Source: Bacteroidota bacterium
Lineage (GTDB): Bacteria > Bacteroidota > Bacteroidia > B-17B0 > Aurantibacillaceae
Direction of reading: 5' to 3'
Length of the DNA stretch: 64,000 nucleotides
Assembly: GCA_947450025.1 (NCBI GenBank)
Contig: CANFTW010000009.1
Span: forward strand, 1-64,000
The translations under genes were made by a program, and so were the position numbers. Below the pieces are notes generated by a model. It had not been told where the DNA came from and made no database searches. It saw only the letters and a list, made by a program, of their open reading frames with translations. Of this stretch, positions 1 to 8,121 are shown in pieces (position 1 is the stretch's first letter; each line of letters begins with the position of its first letter).

Positions 1-1152
1 ACTGGAACATTTACAGCAACTGCTGGAACTCAAACATATACCATCACAGATGCAAACAGTTGTTCAACTACAACTTCAATTACGATTACTGAACCTACTG
101 TGTTAACAGCAAGTGTAACTGCTTCATCTATTTTATGTAATGGTGGTGTAGCTTCGTTAACAGTTGCTGCTTCAGGTGGTACAGGTGCTTATATCGGTAC
201 AGGAACATTTACAGCAACTGCTGGAACTCAAACATATACTGTGACAGATGCTAATGGCTGTTTAGTCACTTCTACTATCAGTATCACAGAGCCTGCAACT
301 ATAGTTGGTTCTCAAACCATTACATTATGCTATGGACAATCCGTCTTAGTTGGTTCAAATACATATACATCAGCAGGTGTATATACAGATATATTAACTG
401 CAGCTAATACCTGTGATAGTATAGTGACTACTAATTTAATTGTAAATCCTTTACCAATCATCTCTGTGAACTCTGGGGCGATTTGTGCTGGGCAATCATT
501 TACCATGGTTCCAAGTGGCGCTAGTTCGTATACCTTCTCAAGTGGTAATGCTATCGTTACACCAACAGCTGATGTCACTTATTCGGTGAGTGGGACAGAT
601 GCAAATGGTTGTGTCTCTGCTGTGGATGCCGTTGCTAGTATTACGGTGAACGCCTTGCCTACCGTTACAATTGGTGCAGATACGGAAGTAAGCTTAGGTG
701 GTACCTATCAGTTAAATCCAACACAAGTTGGATCATCAACTTATGCTTGGTCACCAAGCGATTATTTAAGTTCGGTAAATATCATAAACCCAACCACCAC
801 TCCACAAAATGATATCACTTATATTTTAACCGTAACCTCTGCTAATGGTTGCATAGCTAGTGATACGATTAATATAAAAGTATTACGTGATTTAATAATT
901 GCTAATTACATGAGTCCTAATGGGGACGGAGTAAATGATACTTGGCAATTAAATGTGCCTGACTTAATAAAAGATTATAGTGTTGATATTATTGATAGCT
1001 ACGGACAAACGGTGTATTCAAAATCAGATCATTATAACAATGATTTTGATGGTAAGCTAGGTGGAAAAGATTTACCTGATGGCGTGTATTATTATTTTAT
1101 CAAAGACGGAAATACGGTGAAGTATAAAGGAAGTATTACGTTAACTAAATAA
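1..1152 (+). CDS. T9SS type B (gliding-type) adhesin, 3' part
   Basis: The reading frame is open from base 1, so the start lies upstream and only the last 383 residues are present. The N-terminal part carries SprB-like repeats of about 66 residues (TITEP...CNGG...TGTFTATAGTQTYT...DANGC), followed by Ig-like surface repeats with paired Cys. The last ~85 residues are a type B (CHU_C-like) sorting domain: a SPNGDGVND motif, a YGQTVY strand and a final KGSITLTK. Proteins with this domain are exported by T9SS and held at the cell surface with help from a PorP/SprF partner, which is the next gene, 42 bp downstream. A role in adhesion or gliding is inferred from the family. The cargo's ligand cannot be told. 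Confidence 0.85.
   Translation, partial: TGTFTATAGTQTYTITDANSCSTTTSITITEPTVLTASVTASSILCNGGVASLTVAASGGTGAYIGTGTFTATAGTQTYTVTDANGCLVTSTISITEPATIVGSQTITLCYGQSVLVGSNTYTSAGVYTDILTAANTCDSIVTTNLIVNPLPIISVNSGAICAGQSFTMVPSGASSYTFSSGNAIVTPTADVTYSVSGTDANGCVSAVDAVASITVNALPTVTIGADTEVSLGGTYQLNPTQVGSSTYAWSPSDYLSSVNIINPTTTPQNDITYILTVTSANGCIASDTINIKVLRDLIIANYMSPNGDGVNDTWQLNVPDLIKDYSVDIIDSYGQTVYSKSDHYNNDFDGKLGGKDLPDGVYYYFIKDGNTVKYKGSITLTK
4..239 (+). repeat. 38-bp exact repeat in SprB-like units
   Basis: Bases 4-41 and 202-239 are identical over 38 bp with an offset of 198 bp, which is exactly 66 codons. The repeat encodes the GTFTATAGTQTYT core of the SprB-like unit. Near-identity at DNA level suggests recent unit duplication or gene conversion, and more units probably lie upstream of the window. 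Confidence 0.8.
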
Positions 1153-1194
1153 TTTATTAAGAATCAAGAACTATTAAATACGAAACATTATCTC

Positions 1195-2583
1195 ATGAAA
1201 AAATATATCATCGTCATCATCGCTTTAGTGGCCATCTTATTTACAAATAAGGTATCTGCACAACAAAATAGTTTGTTTAACACCTATAGCCTCGATCCAT
1301 TGCAATTAAATATTGCTTATGCTGGTGCTATTTGCACCGAGGCAAATGCGCATTATCGCACCCAATGGATTGGTTTAAAAAATGCTCCTAAACTTTTGCA
1401 ATTAAATGCCCATACCGCTCTAGGAAAAAGCAATGCGCTGGCTATAAGAGTCAATTCACAAACACAAGGTTTATTAAATAATTTAGGAGCAACTATTGGT
1501 TATAGCTATCGATTTAAAGTAAGTGAAACTGCTAAAGTTCATTTAGGTTTAGGTATAGGCTGGACACAGTCATCACTTAATGCACAAAATGCTATTGTGA
1601 TTCAGGATAATGATGCAACCTTAAATAGTTATTCCCGTCAAAAGGCTAACGGTTTTGATAGTGAATTTGGAGCCATGTTTATTGGCAAAAAATTAAAGGC
1701 AGGGGCTTCGGTATTGCATTTATATAATAGTAATCCTAGCTTTAGTGGGAATAGTACTTATAAATTGCTTCCACAAATCAACTCTCAAATTAGCTATACC
1801 TTTTTTAAAGATAAAAAAATAGAACTTGAGCCTTGGTTATTAAATCGCTATACCATACAAGGAGATAATGTGATAGAAGGCATGCTAAATGTGAATATTA
1901 TAAAAACCATAACGATTGGCGCTGGTTATAGAACGAAGTATGGTGTTTTAGCCTTAGTAGGTGCAAAAATCGGAAATTTAAAAGTTGCTTATAGTGTTGA
2001 TTATGGCACAAATAAAAACGCTGTTAATATTGGTACTTCCCATCAAATTATGTTAGGGTTTAGTATGTGTAAAACAACTAAAAATCCTAAGCCTAAAGAG
2101 GAACCGATGGTTGTTACTCCTCCTGCTTCAACTATTCAGCCTACTGTGATTGAAACTACTGAAGAAGTAAAAAAAGAAGAGACGGTTGTTATCGAAGAGC
2201 CAAAAACTGAACCTACTAAAGAAAAACTACCAGAAGCTACGTTAGAAGACATGAATCAATTAGCATCTGAGGTTGTTTTTGATTTAAATAAATCGCAACT
2301 CAATGAAGAAGGGTTGAAAAAGTTAGAGGACATCGCTAAAATCATGAACCAAGATCCTACCCTAAAAATCAACATTGTTGGATACACCTGCAATAAAGGT
2401 GGTAAGGAAATTAATGATATTATTTCTGTGAGACGTGCAACTTATGTGCGAAATGAATTAATCAAAAGAGGTGTCAATCCAGAAAACATTAACCGCAGTA
2501 TTGGTACCGAAAAAGAAATTTTTGATAATAATTCAGAAAATCAGAGTAAAAATAGAACCGTTAGATTTGAATTAGCCAAATAA
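1195..2583 (+). CDS. PorP/SprF-like protein fused to an OmpA domain
   Basis: 462 residues. A signal peptide (MKKYIIVIIALVAILF...VSA) leads into a PorP/SprF barrel (about residues 23-300): QQNSLFNTYSLDPLQLNIAY, an AHYRTQW motif and repeated beta strands. A Pro/Glu/Lys-rich linker (about 300-355) then joins an OmpA-like domain (about 360-462). PorP/SprF proteins partner type B adhesins at the outer membrane, and the preceding gene is such an adhesin. OmpA domains normally bind peptidoglycan diaminopimelate through an Asp and an Arg. Here the position of the Asp in the usual GHTD motif is Cys399 (GYTCNKGG), while the Arg of the RRA motif remains. PorP/SprF proteins are usually about 300-360 residues, so this is a true fusion. 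Confidence 0.88.
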   Translation: MKKYIIVIIALVAILFTNKVSAQQNSLFNTYSLDPLQLNIAYAGAICTEANAHYRTQWIGLKNAPKLLQLNAHTALGKSNALAIRVNSQTQGLLNNLGATIGYSYRFKVSETAKVHLGLGIGWTQSSLNAQNAIVIQDNDATLNSYSRQKANGFDSEFGAMFIGKKLKAGASVLHLYNSNPSFSGNSTYKLLPQINSQISYTFFKDKKIELEPWLLNRYTIQGDNVIEGMLNVNIIKTITIGAGYRTKYGVLALVGAKIGNLKVAYSVDYGTNKNAVNIGTSHQIMLGFSMCKTTKNPKPKEEPMVVTPPASTIQPTVIETTEEVKKEETVVIEEPKTEPTKEKLPEATLEDMNQLASEVVFDLNKSQLNEEGLKKLEDIAKIMNQDPTLKINIVGYTCNKGGKEINDIISVRRATYVRNELIKRGVNPENINRSIGTEKEIFDNNSENQSKNRTVRFELAK

Positions 2584-2671
2584 GAATGGTTCTATATCCT
2601 TTAATATTTTTAGGCTTTCGAAATCAATTGTGAAATTCGATAAACTAAACCTGTAGGGTACAGATAAGTAC

Positions 2672-2706
2672 AAAAGGTCAATGCAACGCATTGGCCTTTT
2701 TGTTTT
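2672..2706 (+). terminator. Rho-independent terminator
   Basis: Arms AAGGTCAATGC (2674-2684) and GCATTGGCCTT (2688-2698) pair over 11 bp with one G-U, leaving an AAC loop and followed by a T-rich run. It ends the adhesin/PorP-OmpA transcript. Confidence 0.8.
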
Positions 2707-2813
2707 GAAAAACCCATCAAACTTGCTTGAATGATAGAATACAAATAGGGCATGCTTCGTGCCTTTTCAATCCCAGACGGGACTATGATAATTAAAGCTT
2801 TACTAAATTATGA

Positions 2814-2821
2814 TATATTTG
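2814..2821 (+). promoter_or_regulatory. Candidate Bacteroidota -7 box
   Basis: TATATTTG fits TAnnTTTG and lies 68 bp before the ATG of the SpoIIE-type sensor. No TTG is seen at the expected -33 distance, so support is weak. Confidence 0.3.
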
Positions 2822-2889
2822 TATGACATAAGGTGCATGCCTGAATTAACTTGCTATAAATAACATAGAGTAAACATTAAACCAGTCCT

Positions 2890-5154
2890 ATGAATTTTAA
2901 AATTAAACACAAGCTCACATTCACCATACTAATACTATGCTTTATCTCAATGGCAATCGTCTCCATTCTGGGATACTATATTTCTAAAAAATCAATTCAG
3001 GAGCAAACGTTTTCAAAGCTAACCGCCATTAGAAATTCAAAGGCTCAAGAAATTACACGTTACTTTCAAACATTGCATCATTTAGCTTCTTGTATTTCCG
3101 AAAACACAGTAACTGTTGATGCTTTTGAGCGTTTTAATCATGCCTATAACTTAATTAAAAATAATCGTCATAGTTCAATACAAAATCTTGAAACATTAGA
3201 ACAGCATAGAAACAATTATTTTTATAATCTATATCGCGAAAAAGATGTTTCAGCCCCATTGGAAAAAAATAATTTTCTAAAATATCTTCCGAAAAATAAA
3301 GAGGCCATTATTCTTCAAACCTATCGAAACGACACTAATTTAAAATCAAATGCTTTATTAAATGATTATGCTTTAGCGCTAAAAGATTATCAGCCATTTT
3401 TTAAAAGTTTTGAAAAACATACCGACTTTGGAGATTTGTTACTCACTAATTCAAAAACAGGCGAAATCATCTATTCTGTAAACAATACTTCTGATTTAGG
3501 CGGGTGTTTATTAAGCGATAGTTTATGTAAAACCAATTTGGCTGTTTTGTTTAATAAATTAAGATTTTTAAAAGAACCAAGGGTTGAAGTGATTGATTAC
3601 CAATCCTATTTTCCTAGCAATTTTGAGCAAAAGGCATTTATGGCTTGTCCGATTTTTAAAGATGGAGAAAATATTGGAGTCCTTTCATTGCGTATCCCCA
3701 TTGATAGCATTAACAAGATTATGACATTTAATAGTGAATGGGAATTAAATGGCCTAGGAAAAACCGGCGAAACCTATTTGTTTGGAGATGATTATACGAC
3801 GCGCTCTGCATCAAGATTTTTTACAGAAAATCCATCGCAGTTTTTAGAATTAGTTAGTAAGCTTGGCTATCAACAATCTCAAATAGAAGAAATTCGACAT
3901 TCCAACTCAACAATAAAAACCATTGAAATTAAAACAGACGCTACATTAGGTGCTATTAAAGGAGAAACAAAAACAAAAATTTTTAAAGATTACAGAGGAA
4001 AAGAAATATTAAGTGCCTATATGCCTTTACCAATTTTACAATTTAAATGGGGAATAACGGCTAAGATAGATACAGAGGAAGCTTTTGAAAATATTGAAAC
4101 ATTAAAACACTTTGTGATTTATAGTTTTTTAATTGTGTTTTTCATCATCGTTATTCTTTCCTATATCATTTCATTGGTAGTTACTAAACCCATTAACGAA
4201 TTAACCAATACTGCCAAAGCACTCAGTAATGGAAATTTTGAAGCGCTCATTAAAATTAATCAGAAAGATGAAATCGGTGTATTAGCAGAAAGCTTTCAGG
4301 ACATGCGAAACAAAATTGTTCAATTAATTTCTAATTTAAGGAGCGTTAATGAAAATCTTGAAGAGAAACAGAAAGAAATATTTGATTCGATTAGATACGC
4401 TCGTAAAATACAAGATAATATTTTAGCGAGTGCCGAGCTATTACATGAAAATTTACCCGATTACTTTGTGTATTTTAATCCTAAGGATATCGTGAGTGGG
4501 GATTTTTATTGGGGGATTAATGCGGTAAATCATAAAGAAATCAATAGCCAAGTTCCCAAAAATAAAAATGAGATTTTTTATTTAGCTGTATGTGATAGCA
4601 CTGGCCATGGTATTCCAGGTGCCTTTATGAGTTTATTAAATGTGAGTTTTTTAAATGAAGCCATTACCGAAAAACATCTTCACGAACCTAATGATATTTT
4701 TAATTATGTTCGTCACTCACTGATAAAAACATTTACCAATGAGGAAAATAAAGATGGTATGGATGGTATCCTTTTAAAAATAGAAAAAGGAAATCAAATC
4801 ATCTCATTTGCTGCTGGAAACAATAAACCTATTTTAGTGAGAGACAACACATACATTTGCTTAGAAGCTGATAAAATGGCCATTGGTAAAGGTATCCGAA
4901 CAGAGCCTTTTAATTTGTATACCATAGAAACACAGCCTAACGATATGTTGTATTTAATTAGCGATGGATTTCCTGATCAGTTTGGTGGCGACTTAAACAA
5001 AAAATATAAATACAGAAATTTATATGAATACATAGTTAGTATTCATACCTTACCACTTTCTGAGCAAAAAAATGCACTTTCTAATGAGTTTGACCAATGG
5101 AAAGGTTTTAACGATCAAGTTGATGATGTGATTGTTTTTGGAATTAGATTTTAA
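2890..5154 (+). CDS. Membrane sensor with HAMP and SpoIIE (PP2C-type) phosphatase domains
   Basis: 754 residues. The first membrane segment is about residues 9-28, followed by a ~380-residue extracytoplasmic sensor region of Cache type (inferred from layout), a second membrane segment at about 408-431, a HAMP linker (TKPINELTNTAKALSNGNFE) and a coiled coil. The C-terminal SpoIIE phosphatase domain (about 525-754) shows metal-binding motifs SGDFYW, VCDSTGHGIPGAFMS and ISDGFPDQFGG. Proteins of this class dephosphorylate Ser/Thr on partner-switching anti-sigma antagonists or similar targets. No antagonist or anti-sigma gene is adjacent. A second SpoIIE protein at 40656-42761 has an almost identical C-terminal signature (DQFGG...KKFKY...F..W..F..Q.DDV) but a different sensor. 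Confidence 0.88.
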   Translation: MNFKIKHKLTFTILILCFISMAIVSILGYYISKKSIQEQTFSKLTAIRNSKAQEITRYFQTLHHLASCISENTVTVDAFERFNHAYNLIKNNRHSSIQNLETLEQHRNNYFYNLYREKDVSAPLEKNNFLKYLPKNKEAIILQTYRNDTNLKSNALLNDYALALKDYQPFFKSFEKHTDFGDLLLTNSKTGEIIYSVNNTSDLGGCLLSDSLCKTNLAVLFNKLRFLKEPRVEVIDYQSYFPSNFEQKAFMACPIFKDGENIGVLSLRIPIDSINKIMTFNSEWELNGLGKTGETYLFGDDYTTRSASRFFTENPSQFLELVSKLGYQQSQIEEIRHSNSTIKTIEIKTDATLGAIKGETKTKIFKDYRGKEILSAYMPLPILQFKWGITAKIDTEEAFENIETLKHFVIYSFLIVFFIIVILSYIISLVVTKPINELTNTAKALSNGNFEALIKINQKDEIGVLAESFQDMRNKIVQLISNLRSVNENLEEKQKEIFDSIRYARKIQDNILASAELLHENLPDYFVYFNPKDIVSGDFYWGINAVNHKEINSQVPKNKNEIFYLAVCDSTGHGIPGAFMSLLNVSFLNEAITEKHLHEPNDIFNYVRHSLIKTFTNEENKDGMDGILLKIEKGNQIISFAAGNNKPILVRDNTYICLEADKMAIGKGIRTEPFNLYTIETQPNDMLYLISDGFPDQFGGDLNKKYKYRNLYEYIVSIHTLPLSEQKNALSNEFDQWKGFNDQVDDVIVFGIRF

Positions 5155-5190
5155 TTAGATTAAATTTATTTTGTAAATAAAATATTCTCT

Positions 5191-5847
5191 ATGAAAAAAT
5201 TGATTATTCTTTTTATTATCTCGCTATATTTTAATGTAAATATCCAAGCTCAATCAGTTGAGATTAATCCACAAGCTGGTTATACATTTCGTTCTGTTTA
5301 TTATGATGGTGGTGGGCGCATTGTTTTTAATGGTAATTATACTTATGGAGGGTCATTATTTTTTAAACAAGATAAATACTCAGACATTGGAATAACCATT
5401 TCACATATGGAGACAACGGCGAATGCCTACGCTTAGCGTAAGGATACTTTTGGAGTTAAGGTTGGCATTTCTCAATACCACGTTTCGGTTCTCAGAAACT
5501 TTTACCCTTTTACAACCGACAAGTTAGTCCCTTTTGCTGGTGGTGATATAGGTGCTTCGCATTTTTATGCAAAAAACGGTGGTCAATCAAGAATTAAAGC
5601 GTCTTTTTGCGTAAAAGGTGGACTAAAAATAAGATTATCAGAGCTAATGAGTATCAAACTTCAAGGCCAATTAAGCTGCCCTATTTCAGGTATTGGTTTA
5701 GGCTTTGGTTTTGGTTCAGGCGGCGCAACAGTAGGTGCATCAGCGTATGCCTCTTTTATTCAATTTACTGCAAGTGGTGGACTATGCTTTAATATAGGTG
5801 ATATTTTTAAAACTAATAATACTCCTAAAAATACATTAACAAATTAA
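5191..5847 (+). pseudogene. Outer-membrane beta-barrel protein interrupted by an in-frame stop
   Basis: One frame runs from ATG 5191 to TAA 5847 (about 218 codons) and is broken only by TAG at 5434-5436. Both sides read as one small outer-membrane barrel: a signal peptide (MKKLIILFIISLYFNVNIQAQ), alternating strands (EINPQAGYTFRSVYYDGGGR), then after the stop KDTFGVKVGISQYHVS, FAGGDIGASHF, Gly-rich strands and a C-terminal hydrophobic strand. No frameshift is needed. The stop sits in a perfect inverted repeat, TACGCT-T-AGCGTA (5428-5440). It could be a recent nonsense mutation, a small insertion, a sequencing error or a readthrough site. The barrel family is not recognised. Confidence 0.7.
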
Positions 5848-5881
5848 TAGGAAATTAAAATTTTAAACTCTGAGCGTAAGT

Positions 5882-7057
5882 TTAAAACGCTTCTGCAAAA
5901 CCAATATTAAAGGCTTGTATCACGTTGCCTAAACCTCTGCCATAATCTATTCTTAAATTAGTATTATGTTTTGAATCTACGCGAACACGAATCCCCACGC
6001 CATATGAAAACCAAACTCTGTTAGTCGATAATTTATCATAAGAAGGAGCAACCTGACCAGCACCAGCCCAAGCTGCAATCCCAAAAATTTTCCAGATTGG
6101 CATACGATATTCAACTTGTCCATCTAATAATACTTTATCACGCAAAGCACCTTTATAATATCCACGCATTTGGGCATCACCACCTAACATCGCTAATTCG
6201 TAAAACGGCACATCTTTATCAGAATAGGTTGATGTGGCTTGTAAGGCGATTTTGTGTTTATACCAAGGGTTGTAGTATTTTCGAACATCAATATTAACTT
6301 TTGTAAAATTGTAAGCACTTCCAAATGACTTATCAGAAATTGCTGCTGAAAAAAGTGCGTAAAATCCTGTTGATGGATTATATCGATTGTCTCTTGTATC
6401 ATAGGCTAAACCAACACCTGGCGCTAAAATAAAGCCACCAGCTATGCCAACCGCCTGTTGTCTAATTAAAATACTGTTGGTATCTAACTTAATATTGTAA
6501 TATTGAGAAACATCAATACCTCCACCAATATTTAAATGATCGGTTACTCTAAACAAGGCGTAACCATAATATTTAAAGCGATCCACACTAATGGATTCAA
6601 GATCTTTTAACTTCACATCATTTCCAATTCCTAAAATAAATTCAGGCGTTTTACGATAATTGATATAACTTAAAAAAATAACTTTGTTTTTCTTTAATAT
6701 CAATTCGGTTGATAATGAAAAATTAACGCGGCCTTTTGTAGATACTGAAAAAACTCCAGAAATTCTGGATGGCCTCGTAATACTATCACGAAACATATCA
6801 AATAAATTGAATTTCGCTAAACCAAGTGTATGTCCAGCTTCAAAAGAATAAGCATACATAGGAATAGGCATATATTTAAAAACCTTTTCAAACCTCTTAT
6901 TTATTCTATAAAACTTAGATAGAGTGTCAGACTTGTTAAACTTTGATTTTAAGCCTTTACTAGAGTTGTTTTTCAAACTATCGCCATCATTAATTAAACT
7001 TGCTGAGGATAATAAAAAAGAGAAACAGCATGTCGAAAAAAACAAATAATATCTCAT
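5882..7057 (-). CDS. BamA/TamA (Omp85) family outer-membrane barrel protein
   Basis: 391 residues with an N-terminal signal peptide, a ~65-residue polar stretch and then an Omp85-type C-terminal barrel without recognisable POTRA domains. Visible family features are GVGLAYDTRDNRYNPSTGFY, the GGDAQMRGYYKG turn and the last strands (YGVGIRVRVDSKHNTNLRID...GFAEAF) ending in Phe. Omp85 proteins insert or translocate proteins across the outer membrane. Short POTRA-less forms are common in Bacteroidota and their cargo is mostly unknown. It converges on the broken barrel gene (34 bp apart) and lies 63 bp downstream of the yitT-like gene on the same strand. Confidence 0.8.
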   Translation of the reverse strand: MRYYLFFSTCCFSFLLSSASLINDGDSLKNNSSKGLKSKFNKSDTLSKFYRINKRFEKVFKYMPIPMYAYSFEAGHTLGLAKFNLFDMFRDSITRPSRISGVFSVSTKGRVNFSLSTELILKKNKVIFLSYINYRKTPEFILGIGNDVKLKDLESISVDRFKYYGYALFRVTDHLNIGGGIDVSQYYNIKLDTNSILIRQQAVGIAGGFILAPGVGLAYDTRDNRYNPSTGFYALFSAAISDKSFGSAYNFTKVNIDVRKYYNPWYKHKIALQATSTYSDKDVPFYELAMLGGDAQMRGYYKGALRDKVLLDGQVEYRMPIWKIFGIAAWAGAGQVAPSYDKLSTNRVWFSYGVGIRVRVDSKHNTNLRIDYGRGLGNVIQAFNIGFAEAF

Positions 7058-7120
7058 ACCTCTACTGATTAAAAATAGTTATAAAATATAAATTTATTAA
7101 AATTGTCAAATAAAAAAAAT

Positions 7121-7960
7121 CTATTTTCCTAATACTTCTGCGGCTTCCATCACAATCATTTTTACTTGATCATCGTAATTAAACACCAATTGTTTTAAAG
7201 GTGTTAATTTACTTTTATCAATCATTAAAAAGATAATGTCTTTATACTCTGTGTTTCCTAAATCATTCCCTTTAATAATTGTCCCTGATATGCCAAGGTT
7301 TTCAGTAATAATTAAACTTAATTCGGTTAAATTTTTAATCGACGATATATGAACTATTTTTTGATTATTAGCCCCAACTAAAATTAAGTCAATTAATTTA
7401 GAACCGACATAAATACTAATTAAGCTCCAAAGGGCTAACTCAATACTGTGAAACACCAATCCTGCTGAAGCCACCACTAAGGCATCTAAAATTAAAATAA
7501 TAGAACTTGTTTTCAGACTTGTATGAGCAGCAATAATTTTTGCTAAAATAGTTCCTCCACCTGCTGAGGCTCCTCCCTTAAAAATTAATCCTAAACCTGT
7601 ACCAACCGTTACGCCTCCATATAGTGTTGCCAGCATTAAGTTAGAACTTAAACTTGGCAAATGAATCCATTGATTTAAAGCATCAACACAAATCACAATA
7701 AACCCAATACAAATGATAGTTTTAATCGCAAATCCTTTTCCTAAATAGTTTAAGCCAACTAAAATCAAGGGTACATTTACTAAAGCCATTAACACACCAA
7801 TGGGTAAATTAATTAAACTGTGAAGAACAATGGCTAAGCCTGCAGTTCCACCAGTAGCTATATGATTTGGGGATAAAAATCCAACAATACCAAAAGCCAC
7901 GACAAAACTTCCTAGTAAAATCACACTATAATTTAACAACTCTGTTTTTAAATTCTTCAT
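7121..7960 (-). CDS. YitT family membrane protein with C-terminal DUF2179
   Basis: 279 residues. The first ~190 form five or six hydrophobic segments with conserved Gly-rich loops (GFLSPNHIATGGTAGLAIVL; FKGGASAGGGTILAKI) typical of the YitT/DUF161 membrane family. The last ~80 residues (QKIVHISS...MVMEAAEVLGK) match the soluble DUF2179 domain, proposed in the family to bind a small ligand. The transported substrate is unknown. It is transcribed away from the gene at 8122, with a 161-bp divergent region between them. Confidence 0.85.
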   Translation of the reverse strand: MKNLKTELLNYSVILLGSFVVAFGIVGFLSPNHIATGGTAGLAIVLHSLINLPIGVLMALVNVPLILVGLNYLGKGFAIKTIICIGFIVICVDALNQWIHLPSLSSNLMLATLYGGVTVGTGLGLIFKGGASAGGGTILAKIIAAHTSLKTSSIILILDALVVASAGLVFHSIELALWSLISIYVGSKLIDLILVGANNQKIVHISSIKNLTELSLIITENLGISGTIIKGNDLGNTEYKDIIFLMIDKSKLTPLKQLVFNYDDQVKMIVMEAAEVLGK

Positions 7961-8056
7961 TGGTAGTTCAATTTAAACATCTTGAATTTGAAGTATAAAA
8001 ATAGTAATTTGTGCTTGTTTAATGATGTCATCAGGCATAATAATCAATATAATTTA

Positions 8057-8064
8057 TAATTTTG
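8057..8064 (+). promoter_or_regulatory. Candidate -7 box
   Basis: TAATTTTG fits TAnnTTTG, 57 bp upstream of the ATG at 8122. No -33 TTG is seen at 17-23 bp. Confidence 0.3.
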
Positions 8065-8121
8065 TATAGAAAACTAAAATGGAAATACAATTAACTACTT
8101 AGTTAGTAAAAATTAGATCAC

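Larger units (their letters stand above)
2584..2889. other. 306-bp intergenic stretch
   Basis: No coding frame of note is seen. It holds the terminator of the upstream operon, two small hairpin-like sequences (GGCAT...GTGCC near 2749-2763 and TCCC-AGAC-GGGA near 2771-2782) and a candidate -7 box for the SpoIIE gene at 2814-2821. Confidence 0.5.

Noticed and set aside
2740-2785. Small hairpins GGCAT...GTGCC and TCCC-AGAC-GGGA as a riboswitch or small RNA
   Set aside because: Stems are only 4-5 bp with no T run or conserved motif that I recognise.
5607-5792. 61-codon frame overlapping the broken barrel gene in another phase
   Set aside because: The in-phase reading gives a coherent barrel sequence; this frame is Trp/Arg-rich noise.
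6920-7520. CAGACTTG strings near 6928 and 7511
   Set aside because: Both lie inside coding sequence and have no TAATTTT box 41 bases away.
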